Source: Ilyomonas sp965214235 (lineage in GTDB: Bacteria > Bacteroidota > Bacteroidia > Chitinophagales > Chitinophagaceae). Taken from it: DNA of 64,000 nucleotides. The notes under the pieces were generated by a model that had not been told where the DNA came from, made no database searches, and saw only the letters and a list, made by a program, of their open reading frames with translations. A program made the translations under genes and the position numbers. The DNA lies in the NCBI GenBank assembly GCA_965214235.1, contig CBDCBH010000003.1:744001-808000 (forward strand). The letters are read 5' to 3'. Each line of letters begins with the position of its first letter. Position 1 is the stretch's first letter. Positions 17,841 through 27,200 of the stretch are shown here, piece by piece.

Positions 17841-18809
17841 CTAAAATGGCGGAGAGGTGCAGAGTTGCATCCTGTTTCCAACTATATTACAAGTTTGGAA
17901 TTGTTTTTTTATAACGCATTCTTTTGGCATCAGTTCTTCAAACTTTTTCTTTAGCGTTTCGGTTATTAAATCTTCGCCATTAAATGTTCGATCGTTCATT
18001 ACTTTTTTTAAAAGTTTTTGCGCTCGTTTATACGTGTCCTTATGGTTTTTTCTCAAATCGTATCTGATTTCAGGAACAAGCATTGCCGCTAATGTTTTTT
18101 TGTCTTGCACATCTAATTTTTCCAGCATCATTTTTTGTTTTTTTATTGAGTGCTGAAAAATGGTTAATGCGTGCTGCGCCATTGTCTGCCATGCTTCGTT
18201 CGTTAATAATTGCTGCATGGTAAGTAATGATGCTTGCATCAGCTTCTCAATTATACGCATCCGGCTAACAGCTATTTCCCAACGTAAAACAGGATAGGGT
18301 AAAGAAAAGTTTTGAAGCTGTTGTACTTGCCAGCTTTTATTGTAAACTTTGATTTTATAATCTATAAATTCACAAGCCATACCATATTTTTTACTCTTAC
18401 AAATCATTGGCAAATATTCTTTGCCCTTATAAGAAAGAAGGCTGTTAATGGCTTCTTGTGCATCAGTAATAACATTGCAGCCCCATTCTATTTTTTGAAC
18501 GCTTGCGCTATGCCAATTGATGCCGGTATCCTGGCATAATTGTGTTACTGCCTGCCTGCATTCATCTAATGTGAAGTCATCATAGTTGCTGCCATTGTGC
18601 CAATATTTATGCAATGAATTAACTGCGTAAATCTTCGCCGGATACATAATAATACGCATGTTCTTCACCGTTGCTTCATAACTTGTAATATTGCCCTTTA
18701 AATAGCGCGGAATGTAAAGATTGCCGAAGTATTCAAAGGGCTTGCCGTTGGCATTATTAAGTTCATTAGGCGGCTCAAAAGGCTGTGCCAATTTTATATT
18801 ATCAATCAT
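17841..18809 (-). CDS. putative replication initiator, phage II/X (G2P)-like
   Basis: A 322 aa protein. It opens with MIDNIKLA and has segments laid out like rolling-circle replication proteins of filamentous-phage type: NSLHKYWHNGSNYDDFTLDE (about 64-83), SVQKIEWGCNVI (about 102-113), YKIKVYNKSW (about 150-160) and LRWEIAVSRM (about 175-184), the last like the RxEIRxxR block. A basic helical C-terminus follows. I did not find an unmistakable HUH motif, so the call is tentative. A Rep protein in an integrating element would let the excised circle replicate. Alternative: an element-specific protein of unknown role. Confidence 0.45.
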   Translation of the reverse strand: MIDNIKLAQPFEPPNELNNANGKPFEYFGNLYIPRYLKGNITSYEATVKNMRIIMYPAKIYAVNSLHKYWHNGSNYDDFTLDECRQAVTQLCQDTGINWHSASVQKIEWGCNVITDAQEAINSLLSYKGKEYLPMICKSKKYGMACEFIDYKIKVYNKSWQVQQLQNFSLPYPVLRWEIAVSRMRIIEKLMQASLLTMQQLLTNEAWQTMAQHALTIFQHSIKKQKMMLEKLDVQDKKTLAAMLVPEIRYDLRKNHKDTYKRAQKLLKKVMNDRTFNGEDLITETLKKKFEELMPKECVIKKQFQTCNIVGNRMQLCTSPPF

Positions 18810-18944
18810 GCCTACACCTTTAAATTGAAAGCCTCATTTGCAGATAATCCCATAAAATGTAATACTTTATACGTCTGCCGGTGGTATCACACTTGTTTTC
18901 GTCATGTTGAAATTGGTTGGAGGTGTCAGTTCTCATCTTATGCC

Positions 18945-19208
18945 TCATTTCGTGTTTAAATACTCGTTCAAAGCTGATAAAGGATAAAGCACTTTTTTAC
19001 CCGCGTTCACAGCTTTTATTTTACCTTCTTTGCGTTTCTTCCAAAGGAAAACAGAACTGCATTTTAAATACTTTCGTGCCTGTTCATCGGTTAATAGCTC
19101 ATCGGCTTTTTGAGGCATCAAACGCCGGTCAATGGCAGTGGTAACGGCATCTTCAATGAGTTGTTTTAATTCGCCGTGCGATAATGAGATATTGATTGAC
19201 TGTATCAT
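18945..19208 (-). CDS. excisionase-like helix-turn-helix protein
   Basis: An 87 aa protein with a C-terminal winged-helix domain of the excisionase/MerR-like type: LLTDEQARKYLKCSSVFLWK (about 38-57) then a basic wing and KKVLYPLSALNEYL. The N-terminal helix (QSINISLSHGELKQLIEDAV) is typical of Bacteroidota element proteins. Its ATG overlaps the stop of the gene before it (ATGA at 19205-19208), showing translational coupling. It probably controls integrase direction or transcription of the element. Confidence 0.75.
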   Translation of the reverse strand: MIQSINISLSHGELKQLIEDAVTTAIDRRLMPQKADELLTDEQARKYLKCSSVFLWKKRKEGKIKAVNAGKKVLYPLSALNEYLNTK

Positions 19209-19507
19209 TTTGCATCTCCTTCTTCCGTCATTGCAAGTTGACTGCTTGGCTCTGCTTTACGAAATGCTTTTTTTAGTTCTTCAGCATCGTAATAGACAAG
19301 ATGTTTACTTAAAATATAAGGCGTAATAATACCTTGTGCGCGTAGCCTATCCAAAGTAGGTAAACTAATACCTAAATGCTTTGCCGCTTCTTTGCGTGTT
19401 AGCATAAAAAAATTAGCGTGGGATCGTCCAAATGCTGGTGAGGCTTCGATTTTAGCCGCAATAGGGTACACAGCAACGCTTTTTATTTGTTGTGTATTCT
19501 TAGCCAC
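19205..19507 (-). CDS. excisionase-like helix-turn-helix protein
   Basis: A 100 aa DNA-binding protein: LTRKEAAKHLGISLPTLDRL (about 36-55) is the helix-turn-helix, followed by RAQGIITPYILSKHLVYYD as wing and a terminal helix. It starts with GTG at 19505-19507. It is coupled to the next excisionase-like gene by a 4 bp overlap. Pairs of such small regulators next to a tyrosine integrase are common in Bacteroidota integrative elements. The 144 bp between it and the end of the integrase gene should hold its promoter. Confidence 0.75.
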   Translation of the reverse strand: MAKNTQQIKSVAVYPIAAKIEASPAFGRSHANFFMLTRKEAAKHLGISLPTLDRLRAQGIITPYILSKHLVYYDAEELKKAFRKAEPSSQLAMTEEGDAK

Positions 19508-19651
19508 TGGTAAGCCCGATGGCGGGGCGCATTTATTTTACCATTGATAAGCCTTTGGCGAGGCGAGTGTAAGTTTAGTTCATTACGGAACGAGGTTGTT
19601 TTTAAGGTGGAGAAACAAAAATAAAGCAAAATAAACAAACTAAAAAATACT

Positions 19652-20971
19652 TTAAACCGCTTTCAATTTATCATTTGCCTTCTCTGTTTTGAGATAATCG
19701 CCGATCACTGCTTTTTCCACAATCTTCACGTATCGCATGGTTTGTTTAATTTCACTGTGTCCCAATATTCGCTGTAATATTTCTGGTCGTCCGCCGCGCT
19801 CTAAATACAGTGTGGCATACGTGTTTCTTGCATCATGGCAGGTGAGTATTTCATACTTTGGATTGCTAAATTGAATGCGTTGTGCGCCACTTTTCTTGCT
19901 TTCTATTATCACATCATCAATACCGGCATCTTTGGCAATCGCTTTTAACGTCCGGTTGGTCTCCTGATTGGTATAAACCGGAAACAAAACCCCATGCTTT
20001 TGTTGATACGCTTTATATTTATCAATGATGGAAAGGGCAGTATGATTGAGCGGCACAATTACTTCTTTATGCACTTTGAACATGGTAAACTTTAATGCTG
20101 ATACCATCTTGCCCTCATAGTTCACCCTTACAATGTTTTCAATTCTCAAACCTTGCCAGTCGCTGTAACGGATGCCGGTATTACAGGCAAAAAGAAAAGC
20201 ATCCAGCACATGCGCTTCTGTGCTGTTGGGTATTGCTTTATAAGCTGCCAGCTTCGTTAGTTCCGCTTCTGTAAGGTACATGATAGTTGTATCGTAGCTG
20301 CGTTTGGCGGCAAAATCTTCAAAGTCAGTATTGATGATGTTCACTTTCTGCTTTTTCATTTCAGCAAGAAAGGCTTTGAGCGTGGCAATACGCTTGGCAA
20401 GGGTGTTGTTTAATACGCCGGTATCATCAATCAAATATTTGGTGTAAAGAGTAATAAACAAATGGTTGATACTATCAAATGTTATTGTGTAGCCGGTGGC
20501 TTTCTCGAAATCAATCAATGATTTTTTAAGCGTGTTATAAGTCTTGATGGTAGCCGGTTGAAAGATGCCTTTTTTACTATCAATATAGTGGTTAAGATGT
20601 TCAAAGAAAGATACCTGCACCGGCTCCAGTTGCGTCTTATCTTCTTTGCCCAGCACTTCTTTTTCAAACCGTATTTTAAAGTAGCCAATTGTTAAGTTAT
20701 GCCTCAGATTGGCGGCATTGGTAATGATAGCATCTGCACCATTACGAAGCGTTTGCAGCCTATCGTTTGTTATGCCAGCACCGGCAACCTTTGAAGATAC
20801 TTTTTTGCTATCGCCTATACCAATCCAATGTTTTTGAAGTGCAGAACGTCCGGTGTAAAAACGCGCCCTTTTTTCCTTGCCGTTTTCTTTCAGCTTTACC
20901 ACTAAAAAAATAGGGTGTGTGCCATCTTTTAAAATCTTACTTCTTTCGAGTTGATAATAAACTGTTGCCAT
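19652..20971 (-). CDS. tyrosine recombinase (integrase)
   Basis: A 439 aa site-specific recombinase. The N-terminus (about 1-110) is the arm-binding domain of Bacteroidota integrases, with VYYQLERSKILKDGTHPIFL. A SAM-like core-binding domain follows (about 125-225). The catalytic domain has Arg in CNTGIRYSDWQGL (about 262-274), HxxR in LTCHDARNTYATL (about 379-391), the LGH of RILGHSEIKQTMRYVKI, and the nucleophile Tyr there (about 417). All key residues are present. The gene lies at the right end, 137 bp from attR, and its promoter region contains the GGTGTCCCAAA pair. Confidence 0.95.
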   Translation of the reverse strand: MATVYYQLERSKILKDGTHPIFLVVKLKENGKEKRARFYTGRSALQKHWIGIGDSKKVSSKVAGAGITNDRLQTLRNGADAIITNAANLRHNLTIGYFKIRFEKEVLGKEDKTQLEPVQVSFFEHLNHYIDSKKGIFQPATIKTYNTLKKSLIDFEKATGYTITFDSINHLFITLYTKYLIDDTGVLNNTLAKRIATLKAFLAEMKKQKVNIINTDFEDFAAKRSYDTTIMYLTEAELTKLAAYKAIPNSTEAHVLDAFLFACNTGIRYSDWQGLRIENIVRVNYEGKMVSALKFTMFKVHKEVIVPLNHTALSIIDKYKAYQQKHGVLFPVYTNQETNRTLKAIAKDAGIDDVIIESKKSGAQRIQFSNPKYEILTCHDARNTYATLYLERGGRPEILQRILGHSEIKQTMRYVKIVEKAVIGDYLKTEKANDKLKAV

Positions 20972-20986
20972 ACTTAACCATTTTTA

Positions 20987-21010
20987 GGTGTCCCAAATAG
21001 GTGTCCCAAA
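20987..21010 (+). repeat. right arm pair of GGTGTCCCAAA
   Basis: GGTGTCCCAAA at 20987-20997 and 21000-21010, identical in spacing and orientation to the left pair. It is 16 bp upstream of the integrase ATG, so binding there could also repress the integrase gene. Confidence 0.65.
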
Positions 21011-21107
21011 GTTAGTTAATTCTCGTTAAGCATAGAAAATAATCGTTAGGATAAAACGTTGATTAATAGATTACTTATCGATAATAGTGATTTGTGCAGC
21101 TACGTTA

Positions 21108-21129
21108 GTTCGATCCCGGCTCACACCAC
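21108..21129 (+). repeat. attR: 22 bp direct repeat
   Basis: Exact copy of 16184-16205. Sequence to the left belongs to the element and sequence to the right, with the displaced terminator, to the chromosome. Confidence 0.9.
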
Positions 21130-21141
21130 TTATGTAATATT

Positions 21142-21172
21142 ACGCCTTGATAGTTCTACATTATCAAGGCGT
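21142..21172 (+). terminator. displaced original terminator of tRNA-Phe
   Basis: ACGCCTTGATA (21142-21152) pairs with TATCAAGGCGT (21162-21172) and is followed by T-rich sequence. It lies 12 bp after attR and has no gene before it on this strand, as expected if it once ended tRNA-Phe. Confidence 0.7.
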
Positions 21173-21394
21173 TTTCTTTTACTGCATTTTTGCAGGATGA
21201 ATCAACCGTTTGTAACTGATTCAGAGAACCAGTGTAAGGCACTTTATACTGAACATGAAGAATTAAATGTTTATAAAACATTGCCATTAAATAAAGATGT
21301 TGAAGTAACGTAAGAAATGCAAACCAATGAAGTTGAAAACTTATTGTGTTCTCTTTTTCCAATATCTTCATTCCCCATTTTAACCAGCCATTCT

Positions 21395-22996
21395 ATGCTT
21401 AAAATTACCTCTTTTGTTTTTGCTTTACTTTTTGTTATCATCATAAAAACTTCCGGGCAAATACCCGCCATTACAAACAATAATGGTCGTCATGCCCTAC
21501 TGGTTGATGGTAAGCCTTTCCTCATACTGGGCGCACAGGCTCACAATTCAAGTGGCTGGCCCTCCCTGCTGCCAAACGTTTGGCAGAGTGCCGAATATAT
21601 GCATCTGAATACGCTGGAAGTTCCACTTTACTGGGAGCAGATAGAGCCAACAGAAGGAAAATTCGATTTTTCTATTCTTGATACTTTGCTTACGCAGGCA
21701 AGAGCGCACAACATGCACCTGGTTTTGTTGTGGTTTGCCACCTGGAAAAACGGAAGCAACCATTACATGCCTGAATGGATGAAAAAAGATGCCGTAAAGT
21801 ATCCGAATATAATGGGCAAAGATGGGAAGCCTGTTGATTCGCCTTCGCCACATTCAGAAGCCACTTTACAGTCAGATAGCAAAGCGTTTGCAACCGTTAT
21901 GAGGTACCTGAAAAAAGCCGATCCGCAATACACCGTAATTATGGTACAGGTAGAAAATGAATCGGGCGCCTGGGGAAGCGTGCGTGATTATTCTTCGCAG
22001 GCGCAACGTTTATTTGAAAGTTCCGTTCCTGCCGAATTGCTGAAGCCGGCAATATTGAAAGAATTGAACGTTCCTGTTGTACCGGGTGGCTCATGGAAAC
22101 AGGTGTTTGGCGATAGAGGCGACGAATATTTTCATGCCTGGTTTGTGGCTCATTTTATTGGTGCCGTGGCGGCCGCAGGAAAAAAAGAATACCCGTTGCC
22201 TATGTATGTAAACGCAGCCCTGCGCAACCCGCTTACCAACCCGCCAGCCACGCAGTATGAAAGTGGCGGACCAACCGATAACGTGATACCCATATGGAAG
22301 GAGGCGGCTCCGGCTATTGATTTGATAGCGCCTGATATTTACCTGCCCGGTAACGAACAGGTACTAAAAGTGCTGGATTTGTATAGCCGGAATGATAACG
22401 CTTTGTTTGTTCCGGAAGCTGGTTTAAAAGCTGTAAATGCAAAATACTTTTATGAAGTGCTTTCGCGCGGCGGCATTGGTTTTTCGCCTTTCGGGATAGA
22501 TAATAACGGAGATACCGCAAAACAAGCAAAGATGGCTGAACGCCTTGCGCCGTTTGCACAGGTTTATGTTACTGCGGCTCCAATGATGCGGGAACTGGCT
22601 GACTGGAGTTGGGAAGGAAAAATAAAATCGGTTGTGGAAGGGGACGACCATGCCGCACAAACGGTTAACCTTCGTAACTGGCAGTGCACCGTTTCATTCG
22701 GCGGAAACGGAAGAACAAATGCAGCACCTGCTTACGATGAACCCACAGGCAATGCTGCGTTTGTGCAATTGGCAGACAATACATTTTTAATTACCGGCTT
22801 GCGCTGCCACATTCGTTTTCAGCCGTCCGGTAAAGAAGAGGGCAAAGCATGGCAATACGGAAAAGTTGAAGAAGGAAAATATACAAACGGAGTGTTTACA
22901 CCCATCAGAATTTTAAATGGAGATGAAACCGATTGGGGAGGTCCGGGTTTTGGTACAACGCCTGTTGTGCTAAAAGTTACTGTACTTACCAGGTAA
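21395..22996 (+). CDS. secreted GH35-like beta-galactosidase family protein (DUF5597)
   Basis: A 533 aa exported glycosidase. ATG 21395 starts a signal peptide (LKITSFVFALLFVIIIKTSGQ); a longer frame from 21317 would hide it. The catalytic barrel shows LGAQAHNSSGW (about 43-53), LEVPLYWEQIEPTEG (about 73-87), the acid/base Glu in MVQVENESGAWG (about 188-199) and a likely nucleophile Glu in ALFVPEAG (about 337-344). The C-terminal part matches the DUF5597 sandwich domain that often follows GH35-like barrels. It would trim galactosides or related plant or microbial glycans in the periplasm. It is the first chromosomal gene right of the element. Confidence 0.8.
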   Translation: MLKITSFVFALLFVIIIKTSGQIPAITNNNGRHALLVDGKPFLILGAQAHNSSGWPSLLPNVWQSAEYMHLNTLEVPLYWEQIEPTEGKFDFSILDTLLTQARAHNMHLVLLWFATWKNGSNHYMPEWMKKDAVKYPNIMGKDGKPVDSPSPHSEATLQSDSKAFATVMRYLKKADPQYTVIMVQVENESGAWGSVRDYSSQAQRLFESSVPAELLKPAILKELNVPVVPGGSWKQVFGDRGDEYFHAWFVAHFIGAVAAAGKKEYPLPMYVNAALRNPLTNPPATQYESGGPTDNVIPIWKEAAPAIDLIAPDIYLPGNEQVLKVLDLYSRNDNALFVPEAGLKAVNAKYFYEVLSRGGIGFSPFGIDNNGDTAKQAKMAERLAPFAQVYVTAAPMMRELADWSWEGKIKSVVEGDDHAAQTVNLRNWQCTVSFGGNGRTNAAPAYDEPTGNAAFVQLADNTFLITGLRCHIRFQPSGKEEGKAWQYGKVEEGKYTNGVFTPIRILNGDETDWGGPGFGTTPVVLKVTVLTR

Positions 22997-23051
22997 CAGG
23001 GCAGGTGTTCAACATTTTTCCTTTGGTTGATAAGGGTAAATAAAAGATGGC

Positions 23052-23195
23052 GGTAGTGTTCTAAAATGAATGATGGAAACACATAGACACAGTAGAACCA
23101 TAGGTTTCGCATAGATGCTCTATATGCTTTCTTATCTATGTTCCTATGATTTTACTATGGTTCACAAATGTCATCATACTTTCTGGAACACTACC
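23052..23195. repeat. large imperfect palindrome with CATAG motifs
   Basis: Terminal inverted repeats GGTAGTGTTC (23052-23061) and GAACACTACC (23186-23195) enclose nested pairs, including GAACCATAG/CTATGGTTC and CATAGG..CATAGAT with its complement. It contains no gene and looks like a small non-coding mobile or hairpin repeat. The 726 bp between 22997 and 23722 otherwise hold only AT-rich spacer and the hairpin at 23414. Confidence 0.6.
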
Positions 23196-23413
23196 AGGAT
23201 GGCAATAGGAATAGTGTAAGAATGTGTTTTCTTTTTATCGTAAAATCAATCCTGTATGTCTTTGCTCTTTCGTTTTCTTTTACTGCACTTTTTAACGTAA
23301 GCGTTACCTCGCGGTTTTGCAATTTTTCTGTACAAGGATATCTGTATAAACTTGTAAAGCTGCCTTTGCAGTTTTATAGCTGCCTTCCGCTTTACGGTGA
23401 AATTTTATTTACT

Positions 23414-23466
23414 AAAAATGGAGTAAAAACAAAACACCTGGCTCCTTTTGTTTTTACTCCATTTTT
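23414..23466. repeat. perfect 21 bp inverted repeat (hairpin)
   Basis: The left arm 23414-23434 (AAAAATGGAGTAAAAACAAA...) is the exact complement of 23446-23466, around an 11 nt loop. No stop codon of a credible gene is nearby on either side, so it is not an ordinary terminator. Its arm carries the GTAAAAACAAA motif seen in many spacers here. Confidence 0.75.
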
Positions 23467-23722
23467 AAAACATCGTTTTATTTTACTCTACCTTATCCGT
23501 TCTCCATCTCTCTCACAATCCTCACTGTTTCTATGCTTACACTGCACACTCGTTTCAATAACCGGATTACCTCTTCTTTATAATCGGCAAAGCGATAAGT
23601 GTTGAATTTTTCCCGTCAACGCATTTTTTATTATCCTGCATCATCATCATCTTTTGTATGTTTGAAAACAAGTATCGTCATTTATAATCATTCGCCTCAC
23701 ACAAAAACAAACACTAACAAGT

Positions 23723-24076
23723 ATGGAAAAATTTTGGTTGCACACACCCGAAAAGCACGATTACCCGGCAGCAGCCGATTATTTGGAATTGTTATTTACA
23801 ACTGAAGAAGCCGAAAAAACGATTGCCCTTTTAAAAGAAGCGAAAACCGTAGTGAAGAAAGCGAAAGATGTGCTGCGGGCAAGTGCATTACCGTTGTTAA
23901 TTGATACTGATATTTATGTACGGTCGGATATGAAGAAAGTGAAAAAAGGCAAAAAGCTGTCGCCGGTATTATTGGTGCGGCATGAGCATAAATTAATTAT
24001 TGCAGATGGTTATCACCGCGTTTGCGCTTCGTATTATCTTTCGGAAGATGAAGAAATTCCCTGCCGTTTGGTATAG
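23723..24076 (+). CDS. small ParB/sulfiredoxin-like fold protein
   Basis: A 117 aa protein. The C-terminal LIIADGYHRVCASYYL (about 91-106) resembles the DGxHRxxA motif of the ParB N-terminal/Srx-like nucleotide-binding fold; the preceding SPVLLVRHEHK is its usual strand. A Lys-rich helical middle (KEAKTVVKKAKDVLRA) precedes it. There is no helix-turn-helix and no parA neighbour, so chromosome partition is unlikely. The gene stands alone before the giant-protein locus on the same strand, 186 bp away. Function unknown. Confidence 0.6.
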   Translation: MEKFWLHTPEKHDYPAAADYLELLFTTEEAEKTIALLKEAKTVVKKAKDVLRASALPLLIDTDIYVRSDMKKVKKGKKLSPVLLVRHEHKLIIADGYHRVCASYYLSEDEEIPCRLV

Positions 24077-24168
24077 CGCGTTATAACATTTTGTAATAAA
24101 AACAAACCTCATTAATGAACAAACTTTTATCTCTTACTCTTAATTTTTTATTTCCGGCTATTTACTTA

Positions 24169-24176
24169 TAAGTTTG
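24169..24176 (+). promoter_or_regulatory. candidate -7 element for the giant-protein operon
   Basis: TAAGTTTG matches TAnnTTTG and would place the transcript start about 80 bp before ATG 24263. The -33 region is only T-rich, so support is weak. Confidence 0.3.
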
Positions 24177-24262
24177 TGTAATCATTTGTAAGGACGTACC
24201 CATCGCATACTCATCGCTTCGCAGCAAGGAATTATAAGTTACTTAACCTTCATAATTTTTCT

Positions 24263-27200
24263 ATGAACCAAACTCCAATGGCTTCCGCTATCTCGCGCCT
24301 CAGTTCCTTTATCGAAACAAAAACAAATCAGCAAAAAGAAACTTTACAAGACTTGCACAAGCAATTAGCGGCTTCGTTAATTGATGAAGATGCGGTTAAT
24401 TCAACAGGCATTCAATTTTCGTTTCAAAACGGCAGCGATTTTTCGGCACAAACTCCTCAAACCGAAGCTGCACAAGCCTTTCAAACATCTGTACAACAAG
24501 CTTTGCAAAGCAACCCAAAGCCTGCGCATCGTGTATTTGTGCGTGATGTTCCGGTAAGAAGCGCGCAAATAAAAACATCGGTTCCATCGTGGGCTGCCGG
24601 TTCGGCGCCTGATAAAACATTAGGACCTTTTACAACCGTTGATGGCAGGCAATTGTGGTACGATTTCTATCCGTTTGAAGAACTGATTTCGCTGTATGTG
24701 CAGGGAAACCCGGAGCCGGTTTTGCTGTTTCACATCAGCACGTTCCGTCGCTTTTTCGATGCTCTTCCTTTTGTTGGCGAAGCATCAAATTCTTATAAAT
24801 TATGGGGCAATACCATTTGGATTAACTCACAGGTGTTAAGCTCAGATGCGACTGCCGGTTACTACACAGGTTTGCAAATTAACGGCGGTGAAATTATGTT
24901 AAGCGAAGCTCCGCAAAACATCAACAACCAACTAACCGTTAGTACGGCTGCAACCATTACGGTGCAACTGCAATTGAACCAGCCTGCCGTTGCCAATGCC
25001 GACGCCACCAGTGAGTACGGTAAAGATGCAAGAGCGGCTACATTAAACTTACCACAGCAATTCAACTTCTTTTTTTCGGGTAATAACAGTGCTATTGTAG
25101 AAGCCGTTTCCAATGCCGCATGGAATTTATACGGAAATGAAGCAAGCTTCGCATGGAATAGTGATGCCAATGCTTCTTTCGATAATTCGCTTAACGAAAT
25201 ACTCATTCCTTTTTCTTGTTCCGAACCTTCTTTTTCAATAGAAAATAATATATCATCATTCAATGTTTTTTCGGGCAGTGCCAATATTGAATGGAGCGCC
25301 TGGGCTTTGCCTGTTGCTCAAATTGATGTTACAAATCCAACTGCCGCTGAAGGCATTGGCGCGATGGTTATCCGCTGCAATAAAGGCATTACAACCCAGT
25401 GGGCAGGCATGAATAACGGCGCAGCAAGTTTGAGCAATCCGTACTTTCAATTGGGCGTTGGAATTATTTCAGTGCTCGATTTGGCAGCCATCAACTTGTC
25501 TGGCACGCAAGAATTTTTATTGTGGAAAGATGTGGTGAACCCGCATCGTTCTTCCATCGAATGTTTTTACAACACGCCATTTCCATTCATATTTTTATCA
25601 GAAGCATCGGGCAATGAATTGATTGTTGCACAAACCAATGTTACGGCGCATATTGATCGTCCGGTTACGGTGGATGCGCAGCCGTTATCTATCCATTCAA
25701 AAAACAGTTCGCTGTTTATAATGGCTTCAAAAACAAATAAGAAACTGTATTTGTACGATACCAATATTCTGGCAGATAATGCAAGTTATAGCGCCGCTTA
25801 TGTGGCAAAGCCTGTTCCTATTTCGTTTGCTTTGCACAATGCTGTTTTTAAAACAACAAAAACAAACGAGTTGGTTTTGTTTGGCGAGCTGGCGGATAAC
25901 TTCATCAATGTTGAAAATGGAAATTTATATCTCGGCTTTGGCATTTATGCTTACCTGCCTATTTTACCCGATCCGTACGCAGCTAACTTAGGTATTTTAA
26001 AAGAACAGTTTTCTTTTACTGCACGGGCGGGCGGCGTTAGCGATGTGTACAACAACCGCTATAATAACCAGGTTTGGCTGTTGCTGATTTGTTCAATAAA
26101 ATGGAGCGGAAATGAAAATGATTTGGATAATGTAAGCGTTGCCTTTTCTTTTGCTCCATTACCGAAGCAGGCGCAAACCAGTGCCGCCGTTGCTTTTGAT
26201 GTAAAAACAAACATTGCCCCAACATCACCAAAACCTTCTGTACAAAACACTTCTTTCCTTAACAATTTTAAGGATAAAGAAAGCGATAGTGTAGCATCAT
26301 CAAATACAAACGTAAAGCAAAGCGTCGCTTTTACAACCGAAGACACACAAGATGGCTTGCCCGATTACCAAAGCATTTGGGACGATAGTTTTAGCTATTT
26401 GCAGAACGATATGTTTGCGCTGCTTGATGTTAGCAGCCATGCTAACCAGATGGGTGTAAGCTTTGGTTTGGCTTCCCGGGGAGACGATAGCAACGGAAAT
26501 AACTACAGGCTTGCAATGTACAAAACGCACGATGTTGCCACAACGGATCAAAGCAATTTTCCCTTGCAAATTGAAGGCATGAACGTTATTTCTCAGCACA
26601 AATATGTAAGAGCCTTCACACTGCCGCAGGTTTCGTGGGAGCCTGTGTTCAATTTAACCAAGCCGGAGAAACCCAGCGATCCGCCGGTTTTGTTTAATTA
26701 TTATCCCAATGATGGCGGCGCTACCCGTTTGTTTACCAACAGTGTGCAATTGGTGCCCATTGCGCCAATTCCGGTTACGCATTCTTTAGTTGAATCGTAC
26801 AATAAAGAACAGGGTAACAAGCTGGCGGCTTTGTTCACGTTGCCGTTTGGGTTACGCGCTGCCGCAGAACTGGATAGAGGGGATGATGGTCAATCGCAAA
26901 AACCCTCTATTCATAAAAACGAACCTTCATTCGATAACAAAATAATTGGCGGTATTCAATTCAAATTAAAAGGTGGTTCGGTAGATGCTAACCCAAATGT
27001 AAGCAACCAGTTTGCAGGCGTAACCATGCAGGTAAACAACATACTTGATTTGCAGGGCAGCAACACAGGAGCCAGCACCTTAGGCTACGATGTAACCAAA
27101 ATTTTTAACGGTGAATTTTTTGATAACGAAGGCGGCGTGCCGCTTACCCGCTTCGATGTGAGCGGTTATGGTGCGTCCATCTTTAGCAACTGGCAGGATA

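Larger units (their letters stand above)
16184..21129. mobile_element. integrative element in tRNA-Phe, about 4.9 kb
   Basis: Exact 22 bp direct repeats bound the element: 16184-16205 inside tRNA-Phe and 21108-21129. Inside are a tyrosine integrase at the right end, two excisionase-like genes, a possible Rep protein, a small GGRQQGTPNK protein, and two secreted cargo proteins in the opposite orientation. Both ends carry the same pair of GGTGTCCCAAA repeats. No capsid, relaxase or conjugation gene is seen, so the element is probably mobilised by others or replicates as a small circle after excision. tRNA-Phe stays intact at the left end. Confidence 0.9.

Noticed and set aside
21059..21313. 84 aa open frame spanning attR
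   Set aside because: It crosses the att repeat and the displaced terminator, so it is not a plausible gene.
23168..23605. 145 aa open frame on the plus strand
   Set aside because: It is Phe/Ser/Leu-rich low-complexity sequence, starts inside a palindromic repeat and runs through a perfect 21 bp hairpin; no protein-like motif.
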